Shown piece after piece: positions 1-7,196 of a stretch of 64,000 bases of DNA (position 1 is the stretch's first letter; the number at the start of each line of letters is the position of its first letter). The DNA is taken from contig NC_052518.1 of NCBI RefSeq assembly GCF_014356525.2, positions 33,192,017 to 33,256,016 on the forward strand. Reading direction: 5' to 3'. Origin of the DNA: Nilaparvata lugens. Taxonomy: Eukaryota > Arthropoda > Insecta > Hemiptera > Delphacidae. The translations under genes and the position numbers were made by a program. Under the pieces are notes generated by a model. The model did no database searches. It saw only the letters and a program-made list of their open reading frames with translations, and had not been told where the DNA came from.

Positions 1-1517
1 CTCACTCTGTCCCAGGCTCCCTCTGCCAAGATGCTGTCTGCTACTGCTCTGCTTGCTGTATCACCACTCTTGGAATAGGCAATATCATGCTCCTTGCAAG
101 CCTGATCAAGTTTGTTGATTCCTGGATCACCTTGTGCTAATCGCTTCTGAAGTTTTGTTCCTGGTCCACAGTATTGATAGCCAGGGATATGAAGTTCAAC
201 TGGTAGAATGTCGATTGCCTTATTAACTATTGTACCAGCAGCTCCCTTGATAGCTGACAGAACACCTCTTCCTCTATAGATCTTCTGACTTTTCTCCTTA
301 CTAAAATCACGCCTTGGGGCAATAGATCCTCTCCCAGTCACTTGTCTCCCAGAATGTCTTTGACCACCATCTCTGCTATCATCCAAAAGGTGTTTGATTG
401 TATTCTTATACTTGGCTTTGTTGTAGTTAACAATCTCACCTCTTGGATCATTGTTCTGTCTATGCACACTGGTCCAGTTCAATATTTCTCCATAAGCCTG
501 TCTGTCAGCAGATTCAACTAATGCACGATTTGGATTCTTCCTGAAAATCAACTCACAAAGTCCCAATGTAGCTGTGAAGGTCTTTTCTTCCTGATCTACA
601 GGGTCAGTCAGCACAATTTCATCACCATTCTCTCCAAAAGTTAAATACTTATTGCCCAGGTAGTAAGCATTGTCTCTCACTCTTGGCCCAAAAGTGTCAT
701 CAAAATCGTCATTGTCCTTGCTCAATGATCCGCTAATGTAATCAGCTACCTGTTTTCCAGCTAGATCAGTTTGATCAAGGATATTCTGAACTGTTGTACC
801 ATGACTTTCATTCAATAATTGTTCAACATTCTTATCATCATCCTGTCCATCTCCAGACAGCTCCTCATCACTGCTATCATCATATCCTCTACTCATATTA
901 TACTCCTCACCCTCATCCCCTTCAAATGCCTGCTTTCCTGCTTTCCATAGTTGCCGTCCAACTCTTGAGGTGCCTGCCATTGGACTTGAAACTTCTCCAG
1001 TTCCATATGATTCAACTGTTGGTGACTCTTCATCAATGCTGGAGAGTTGGAGCTTATGTTTTGCTTTACTTGCACCAGTAAGTCCACGCCTTGTATATGT
1101 GGCATCTTCAACAAATGGTGTTGTTGGTGGAGTAGGATATGTGTGGTGTGTTGATGCTGCTGAGAAAGGACAATGTTCTGATGATAACAACTCTGGCTTG
1201 GATTGTCTCTGCCTACCCTTCACATGCCTGGAGCGCATTTTTATTCTAGGCTTCAGATACCTAGGACACTTCTTGGATGCTCTTGATGGAGGTAGTTGTG
1301 GTTGTTGAACTGGCATCTGTTGGAAGGTTTCGACTAGGTTGACTAGTGGCTCAGCTAGAGGTTTGAAGTGTTCCACATGTTTCTCTTCTGCAATCCGTCT
1401 ACCCAGCATGATTTCCTTATGCCTCCTTTTGATTTCACACTTCAACCTAGCAATCTCCAATATGGTAGGAGCAACCTCCTCCAATGTTGGCTTATGGTTC
1501 CTTTGTTTGATATACAT
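1..1517 (-). CDS. Virus-like protein with a DUF8207-like domain and a parvovirus-type phospholipase A2 domain (C-terminus beyond window)
   Basis: One uninterrupted frame of 505 codons starts at the ATG at 1517 and is still open at base 1. Residues about 1-270 are basic, then Ser/Pro- and acidic-rich. Residues about 272-360 resemble the insect domain I know as DUF8207 (motifs DDTFGPRV, NAYYLGNKYLTFG, LCELIFRKNPN, HRQNNDP). Residues 440-500 form a secreted-PLA2-like fold of the parvovirus VP1-unique type: calcium loop YCGPGT at 449-454 and the catalytic His-Asp pair in ACKEHDIAYS at 477-478. In parvoviruses this domain hydrolyses phospholipid so that virions leave the endosome; here the role is inferred only. 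The start is supported by a TATA box and initiator 25-57 bases upstream. I do not see a spliced structure. It could be an integrated viral virion protein or a gene of a Maverick/adintovirus-like element. The fold call is firm; the element type is not. Confidence 0.8.
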   Translation of the reverse strand, partial: MYIKQRNHKPTLEEVAPTILEIARLKCEIKRRHKEIMLGRRIAEEKHVEHFKPLAEPLVNLVETFQQMPVQQPQLPPSRASKKCPRYLKPRIKMRSRHVKGRQRQSKPELLSSEHCPFSAASTHHTYPTPPTTPFVEDATYTRRGLTGASKAKHKLQLSSIDEESPTVESYGTGEVSSPMAGTSRVGRQLWKAGKQAFEGDEGEEYNMSRGYDDSSDEELSGDGQDDDKNVEQLLNESHGTTVQNILDQTDLAGKQVADYISGSLSKDNDDFDDTFGPRVRDNAYYLGNKYLTFGENGDEIVLTDPVDQEEKTFTATLGLCELIFRKNPNRALVESADRQAYGEILNWTSVHRQNNDPRGEIVNYNKAKYKNTIKHLLDDSRDGGQRHSGRQVTGRGSIAPRRDFSKEKSQKIYRGRGVLSAIKGAAGTIVNKAIDILPVELHIPGYQYCGPGTKLQKRLAQGDPGINKLDQACKEHDIAYSKSGDTASRAVADSILAEGAWDRV

Positions 1518-1537
1518 ACTGGTCAGTGTTTATCAGT

Positions 1538-1574
1538 ATACTGAGGTCTGAGAGTTTGAGCTCTGCTATTTATA
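1538..1574 (-). promoter_or_regulatory. Core promoter: TATA box plus arthropod initiator
   Basis: On the minus strand TATAAATAG occupies 1574-1566. A TCAGTA initiator has its presumed +1 A at 1542, 32 bases after the first T of the TATA box, which is the canonical spacing for arthropod RNA polymerase II promoters. The predicted leader to the ATG at 1517 is only about 25 bases. This supports the start chosen for the PLA2-containing frame. Confidence 0.6.
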
Positions 1575-1605
1575 CATTTTGGACCCATACCAAGTGCGGA
1601 GTGCC

Positions 1606-1782
1606 ACTGACTGAACAGTGACTGATCAGTGACTGATCAGTGACTGAACAGTGACTGATCAGTTACTGATCAGACTGATCAGTGACTGATCAGTTACTGA
1701 TCAGTGACTGAACAGTGACTGATCAGTTACTGATCAGACTGATCAGTGACTGAACAGTGACTAACTGACCACTGAGTGGATG
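1606..1782. repeat. Tandem array of a palindromic 10-mer (ACTGATCAGT)
   Basis: About 14 units of roughly 11 bp, variants of ACTGATCAGTG, ACTGAACAGTG and ACTGATCAGTT, lie directly upstream of the core promoter of the PLA2-containing frame. The main unit is a perfect palindrome. Half-sites (GGTCAGTG, TATCAGTATACTGAG) also occur at 1520-1545 between the promoter and the ATG. The position suggests a protein-binding or regulatory array, but this is inference. Confidence 0.75.
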
Positions 1783-1889
1783 ACCCTACCATCCTGCCAC
1801 AGACATGCTGAATACTGGTGAGCATGGTCCATGTGGCAGGAGGAGCTAGGGTCATTGAGAATGCTCATGCTCAGCCGGCAGGACAATTG

Positions 1890-2480
1890 CCAGCCGCAGC
1901 AGGTTGACTGTTGGTGGCGGTCAGACGACCGGTGAGGTGACCGGCGGGGCGACTGGTGGCCAGGCGACCGGTGGCGGCCGGACGACCAGCGGTGGCCGAC
2001 CGGCGGCGGCCGGGCGACCGGTGGTGGGGCGACTGGCGGCGATAGTGGGGCAACTGGCGGCAATGGTGGGATGACTGGTGATGATAGTGGTACAACTGGT
2101 GGCGATAGTGGGACAACTGGCGGCGATAGTGGGGCGACTGGCAGCGATGGTGGGATGACTGGTGACGATAGTGGTACGACTGGTGGCAATAGTGGGACGA
2201 CTGGCGGCGATAGTGGGGCGACTGGCGGCGATAGTGGGGCGACTGGTGATGATGGTGGGGCAACTGGTGGCGATAGTGGGACAACTGGCGGCGATAGTGG
2301 GACTACTGGTGACGATGGTGGGGCGACTGGTGGCGACAGTGGGACGACTGGCGGCGATAGTGGGACGACTGGTGACGATGGTGGGGCGACTGGTGGGGTG
2401 ACCGACGGGGTGATCGGTGGCGGCCGGGCGACCGGCAGTGGCCGGACGACTGGCAGCGGGATGACTGGCAGTGGTGGGCC
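1890..2480. repeat. GC-rich 15-bp minisatellite
   Basis: Variants of a 15-bp unit of the type GGCGATAGTGGGACGACT(G) repeat for several hundred bases. They are flanked on both sides by related, more GC-rich units containing GGCGGCCGGGCGACCGG. Base composition differs sharply from the AT-rich surroundings. All frames stay open on both strands because the unit is a multiple of three, giving Gly-Asp-Ser-Gly-Thr-Thr repeats on one strand and Pro-rich or His-rich repeats on the other. I regard these as by-products, not genes. A short satellite of the same GC-rich unit recurs at 2660-2722. Confidence 0.8.
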
Positions 2481-2549
2481 AGTCTACCCACTACATACAA
2501 AAAATATATCCTCTGGTTCTGTTGATACTGACCTTTAATACTTACCTTT

Positions 2550-2622
2550 ACCGCCTTGGATTCGAGCATAGAGCCTCCAACTCAGAAAGCTAACTTGCTA
2601 ACCACTACACCATAGAGGATTC
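2550..2622 (-). repeat. tRNA-like segment with A and B boxes, possible tRNA-derived SINE head
   Basis: Read on the minus strand from 2622, the sequence starts like a tRNA. It has an A box (TGGTGTAGTGG, 2612-2602) and a B box (GCTCGAATCC, 2567-2558) separated by about 35 bases. The acceptor arm does not pair with the 3' side, so it is not a functional tRNA gene. A tRNA-derived SINE head in the minus orientation is the likeliest reading; no clear SINE tail is seen before the minisatellite. Confidence 0.45.
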
Positions 2623-2659
2623 ATGTTTAAAGACTTAAATTATATAGAATATGATACTT

Positions 2660-2722
2660 CTTCCGACCGGCGGCGGCCGGGCGACCGGTGGGGTGACCGG
2701 TGGCGGCCGGGCGACCGGCAGG
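2660..2722. repeat. Second block of the GC-rich minisatellite unit
   Basis: GGCGGCCGGGCGACCGG-type units like those at the edges of the 1890-2480 array recur here after a gap that holds the tRNA-like segment. The SINE-like piece may therefore have been inserted into, and split, one longer array. Confidence 0.6.
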
Positions 2723-2839
2723 CAGTTCAAGATCAGTAGGGAAATTCTTTTTTCCCTTTTTCCCATTTTTTCCCAATTTTAAGTGTTTTTATTTATTTTT
2801 TTTTTCAATTTTATGTGTTTTTAATTTTTTTTTTTGGGT

Positions 2840-2942
2840 GACCTTGAGGTTAGGGTGGTTGACCTGGATGACCTTGAGGTTAGGGTGGTTGACCTGGATG
2901 ACCTTGAGGTTGGGGGTGGTTGACCTGGATGACCTTGAGGTA
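2840..2942. repeat. 30-bp tandem repeat, about 3.4 copies
   Basis: The unit beginning ACCTTGAGGTTAGGGTGGTT starts at 2841, 2871, 2901 and 2932, and the third copy carries one extra base. It ends where the perfect hairpin at 2942 begins. Confidence 0.85.
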
Positions 2943-2983
2943 AAGGGCGACTCTGGTGCACTTGTGCACCAGAGTCGCCCTTT
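2942..2983. repeat. Perfect hairpin, 20-bp arms with a 2-base loop
   Basis: Bases 2942-2961 are the exact reverse complement of 2964-2983, separated by TT. The arms contain GGGCGACTCTGGTGCAC. Such a long perfect palindrome is unlikely by chance. Terminal hairpins are typical of parvovirus-like genomes, but no second copy is visible and the link is speculative. Confidence 0.85.
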
Positions 2984-2984
2984 T

Positions 2985-5094
2985 ATATCTACTCATAAAC
3001 TCTCAATTGCAAAAAAAAAAGATAGAAGATGACTGATTGAGGTACAAGGTACAAAACTAAGCTCCTTTTATAGGATGCATTAACAGAGACTTACTTTTTT
3101 GAAATTCATTCAAAACAAAAGTATCCTAAAAGTAACATATTAAGAATACTTTGCCGAATCTTGTTTTACACAGTCTTGAAAATGGCCTCAGTTGATATAA
3201 CTACTCCATTCATAAATTATTAATATACACACATTCACGGCTTGATTGAACAATCGCCAATCGGAAAGGAAGTCGGGGAAAATCCAATAATAATAATATT
3301 ATTGACAGGATAAAGATTTTTAGTTGAATTGCAACAATTAATTAATGGTTAATGGAGTAATTAATTTACTCCCTGGTTGTATGACTATAATGATAATTGT
3401 AATGTGCTTACAATTATTACTGAAAGTAATTGAATAATTCAGTAAAGAATAACTCCCTCATCTTGACTGACAGTATTCTACTCGCTCTTTCGATCTTTCG
3501 ATCTCAATGATTGAATGAAATTACCGTAATATCACAATTACGACAATGTTGTTAATTTTTCAGGTGCCTTTCCGCAAGTCTATTGTGGCTGTGACAGTGA
3601 TCCGGGCTCATCCATAACCATTCACTCATCTAGTCCAGCTTCTCCTCGTTTCAACATAACATTGGCGTCACCAATGTTTCTATGATGCATCGGACCAGCT
3701 CTAAAAAGCTCTAAACTAACAGTAAAGTAGGAAAATAATGAAAATAATAAAATCGTCATTTCTTCAATCAATTGTAACTTTCTAATGATATTGGAATCGG
3801 AAGTATTGTCGACTAGAGTGAGAAAAAGAGAAAATTCTGCACATCCATGACTATATTTTGAAGTTCCAATTGAAGTATTTCAAAAGATGCTCAGATTTGA
3901 ATAAAATTTGGTTATTAACTTAAAAAATTATTCTAAGATAATAGAAATTAAAACTACAAAATATTTACATTGCAAGCACATCCCCTTTTTTCATGTCTGT
4001 ATTGACCAGACCAATATGGAAAAGTGGAGTTTCATCTTGATGAGATTTTATCAGCTGCTCCATAGGCCTACTGTACATGAAAAATTTGCATTCATCACAT
4101 TCCAAAAGCTCCAAGCTCTAGAAAAATTTACAATTTGATACTTTTTGATATGTGTTTCTAAATCTACATTACGATATAACAGAAAAATTGATATCCATGC
4201 AAAAGTAAGAAATGATCAATTTATTTGTGGACAATTATATTTCATGACTAGATCCATGGATTATTGAAAATTGTTAATGAAAAAAAAATTAATTGATAAT
4301 CTCTTTTCATTTAAAATTTAAAATCTATTTTTTATATAAGATAATATTCAAGATAAGATAATAATTATTATAAATTTATTTGAACAGTTAGTAGCAATAA
4401 AACAACAATTTATTACTATTGTATAATTATTCAATCACTTGAAAAGCCTATCAAATTAATGTTTATGAATATCTTTAATATCACTATACATGATAATCAG
4501 ACACATGATGAAATTTTGAAATTTCAAAAGTATAAAACTCAGTTTGAATAAAAAATATTTGACCTGAAAATTGAGTATGTAATTGAATAAAACTGTATTA
4601 TTCCGAATAAAACTTTTATTATTAATTTTGTGCTACATCTTATTATTTGTGCTTCACCTTTAATATTCTTTAGTTTTTAATGCTTTAGATCATGACCATA
4701 CACAAGTTACACTATAGATGGCCATGTTTGGATCAAGGTCTATAAATACACTCATTTTCCTTATGGAGCGGCTATCTTATATGGCGGTCTTAATGATAAC
4801 AGCCGTTGAATTTGAAAATTGGTGAACTTGAACCCCATAAAATGGCGATTTTGCAATGCAGCACATGATTGTGTCATGACCTGTATTTATACTCTTTGGT
4901 TTGGATAAGTTGAAGCTAGCACTCTAGCTGCTTCCATCAGTAACTAAGTTCTTGACACCATAGTGAGGTTCACATTATAATGGCAGTGATAGGAGAACAA
5001 GGTTGCCTCTGTCTTGTCAATGATTTCAATGGCAGTAGCTGATACCACTTTATTGATACAATATTAACTCTTTATTCTCATTTAAAAAAATAAA
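2985..5094. other. AT-rich non-coding stretch
   Basis: I see no exon, RNA gene or repeat family that I can support here. The only frame above 70 codons (3908-4138, plus) has no recognisable motif and AT-driven composition. Confidence 0.5.
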
Positions 5095-5215
5095 TTATAT
5101 TTCATTAAGCAAGAAATTATAATTTTCAAAAATTATATGATGAAATTTAATAATAATTATGGAAATTCATTATGAAATAACTGAAAAATATAATTTCTTG
5201 CTTAATAAAATATAA
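5095..5215. repeat. Inverted repeat with 34-bp arms (MITE-like or foldback)
   Basis: The arm at 5095-5128 and the reverse complement of 5182-5215 differ at about 2 of 34 positions; both contain TTAAGCAAGAAATTAT or its complement. The 53-base centre is AT-rich and non-coding. It could be a very short MITE or a hairpin transcript source. Confidence 0.6.
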
Positions 5216-5313
5216 TAATAATATATATACCCTATATAATATATATAAGTTATATTTTAATGATAGTAAATTATATTATTTTCATAATAATTATGGATAT
5301 TCATGATAAAATT

Positions 5314-5317
<4 letters not shown>

Positions 5318-5353
<36 letters not shown>
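5318..5353. repeat. (TA)n microsatellite, left half of the retroelement target
   Basis: This pure alternating TA tract is continued at 12653-12690 on the far side of the LTR element, so the element split one microsatellite. The final TATA (5350-5353) matches TATA at 12653-12656 and is the presumed target-site duplication. Confidence 0.85.
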
Positions 5354-5354
<1 letters not shown>

Positions 5355-5358
<4 letters not shown>

Positions 5359-5531
5359 CGTTCACGTTCATTAAAACTCAGTTTTTAAAAAGAAATTTTA
5401 TTTGCAAAAAATACATGTTAACACATCAAGTGGCTGGAGTAGACTAACTAAAATGAGCGCGCTGAGAGCGACACTAAGCGGTACTGACAAAAATAGTAGT
5501 CAGCACATCAATTGTTTAAGTTTACATAATT
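5355..5531 (-). repeat. 3' LTR of the errantivirus-like element
   Basis: 177 bp, identical to 12476-12652. In element sense it starts AATTATGTAAAC and ends CGTGAACGTGTT, without the TG..CA ends of most LTRs but with AATT-type ends like some errantiviruses. It carries an AATAAA signal (5402-5397). Confidence 0.93.
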
Positions 5532-5542
5532 CCTCCCTCCTT
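5532..5542 (-). promoter_or_regulatory. Polypurine tract
   Basis: In element sense AAGGAGGGAGG lies immediately upstream of the 3' LTR. It would prime plus-strand DNA synthesis during reverse transcription. Confidence 0.8.
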
Positions 5543-5633
5543 AAGTTTTTTTCGTCCCGAAAAATAAATTTGGGACACTCAAAAATTACAAAAATTAAAA
5601 TGAAGTTACAAATTAAAGTTTACTAACTTAGAT

Positions 5634-7196
5634 CTAATTTCTAGGTGGTACAATATAGCTTATGGTAGGGGTTGATGATATTGGTACTTGTGTATCAATT
5701 CGGTAATTTAGTACACTGGTTGGCTTCTTAAATTTGTAATAAACGATTATCAAAATTACAAGAAGTATAAATGTACTTAAAACAAAAATTACAATGTGGC
5801 GTGTCTTAAGGACGAAAGAATCTTCAAAATTTATAAAATCAAAATCTCTTGGTTCAATATCATCAAGTTCACTAACATCTTTCAAATCGATAAGTTTAGT
5901 ATGAATTTTATTTGGTACATGACTTAATTTTTGTGCATATGTGGTAACTGAAGTAAACGGTAATTTTACATCTGTCATTTTATCATTGATATCCAGATTG
6001 ATAAGGAAAGATGAAGGAGTATTTATAGTGCCATTATTGATATTAATTTGATCAAACTTATATCCTAAAATACAATTACAATTTTCGAAATAATTCATAA
6101 ATGGTCTATCATTAATTATTTCTATTCTTACACAACTATCCAAATCCTTATTATTTACTACAGACAAAATACAGTTATCATGTATAATTTCTCCTGAAGT
6201 ACAGAAAGAAATAGAAGAGAATTTTTGACAATTGGTCAGTTTCCAAAGCTTTTTGTTTTGAGACACAGATATAGATTTTTCTTTTAATTTCATGGTGTGA
6301 ACATTTGATTCCATTTCAACAGGATAAGACAGAAGGTCATATTTTTCAAATAAATCGTTTAATTTCGGTAAATGGATAATGTAAGTTATAACAGATTTCG
6401 ATAAAATACAAGTGCTATTACTAATTTCCCATAAAATACTGGAATCTCTACTAGCTAATGAATAATTCTTATAATTAATTAACCTACGAAAATCATCAAA
6501 GCTCAAAATTGATGGATGAAGTTTCCCTTCTTTGCAATACATCAACGAGTTAACAACATCATTTATTTCATCATCCAACAATTGTATAGTCAAAGTAATT
6601 AAGTCAACAGCTTGCATATTTTCGACAATATTGGCAGTTTCGTTAGTAATATTTTCTAATGCTTTATTATTTGAATTAATATGCTCAACATCAAAATTAA
6701 ATTTCTTAATTAACTCATGGTTCATTTCAAAATTATGTTCTTCATTTTTAACAAGATGTAATTCATTATTTTCTATTTTATCAATAACTTTGTCGAGGTG
6801 TTCTTTGTCGTCAGCAGTCATAAGTCCTGTCAACCATGATATGGCGTTTCCTAATCCGTTCATTAGTCCACGTTTTACCTTTTTATTTTTATTTTCAGAA
6901 ATCATTTCTAATTTAAAATATTGGTTGACTGAAATTTTCTTCAAAGATTCAATAATGTCAGAGGATATGTAAGCGACTTGCAGATTATTAATATGAGTCT
7001 GTAATTTCAAAGATTGTATTTTAAGGTCAGTCACGTTAGTAAAATGGATAACTTTGTATGTGTCGTTAATGAGCATAGATTGTCCTATTTTAATCGGAAT
7101 TATTCCTGCTGTCTTTGTCAAGTCTGTCAGTCTGTACGTCAACGTTGCTGGGATCAGGAACAACAGAAGGATGGTCATTGCCTTCATCTGCAACAA
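5634..7196 (-). CDS. env: Env: class I F-like envelope glycoprotein of the retroelement
   Basis: 520 residues. The N-terminus carries a hydrophobic signal peptide (about residues 7-20). A basic cleavage site KVKR at 106-109 is followed by a Gly-rich hydrophobic segment (GLMNGLGNAISWLTG) like the fusion peptide of the insect errantivirus/baculovirus F-protein family. An amphipathic heptad-rich region follows, then a Cys-rich ectodomain. A single transmembrane segment (about 467-486) and a roughly 32-residue cytoplasmic tail close the protein. It is type I by topology and would act at the membrane of infected or donor cells. Its start lies inside pol in another frame, so expression from a spliced subgenomic RNA is likely, as known for gypsy-type elements. 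No stop or frameshift is seen. A nearby in-frame ATG (M4) is an alternative start. Confidence 0.88.
   Translation of the reverse strand: MLQMKAMTILLLFLIPATLTYRLTDLTKTAGIIPIKIGQSMLINDTYKVIHFTNVTDLKIQSLKLQTHINNLQVAYISSDIIESLKKISVNQYFKLEMISENKNKKVKRGLMNGLGNAISWLTGLMTADDKEHLDKVIDKIENNELHLVKNEEHNFEMNHELIKKFNFDVEHINSNNKALENITNETANIVENMQAVDLITLTIQLLDDEINDVVNSLMYCKEGKLHPSILSFDDFRRLINYKNYSLASRDSSILWEISNSTCILSKSVITYIIHLPKLNDLFEKYDLLSYPVEMESNVHTMKLKEKSISVSQNKKLWKLTNCQKFSSISFCTSGEIIHDNCILSVVNNKDLDSCVRIEIINDRPFMNYFENCNCILGYKFDQININNGTINTPSSFLINLDINDKMTDVKLPFTSVTTYAQKLSHVPNKIHTKLIDLKDVSELDDIEPRDFDFINFEDSFVLKTRHIVIFVLSTFILLVILIIVYYKFKKPTSVLNYRIDTQVPISSTPTISYIVPPRN

Noticed and set aside
794..1308. Plus-strand and short minus-strand frames inside 1-1517
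   Set aside because: They overlap the long PLA2-containing frame on the other strand or in another frame and have no motifs of their own.
1606..2480. CRISPR-like array of short repeats
   Set aside because: Repeats are contiguous with no unique spacers, and the genome is eukaryotic.
2071..2538. 155-codon Gly-Asp-Ser-Gly-Thr-Thr repeat protein and Pro-rich frames opposite it
   Set aside because: Produced by a 15-bp minisatellite that leaves every frame open; no promoter or non-repeat part.
2550..2622. Functional tRNA gene
   Set aside because: The acceptor arm cannot pair, although the A and B boxes are present.
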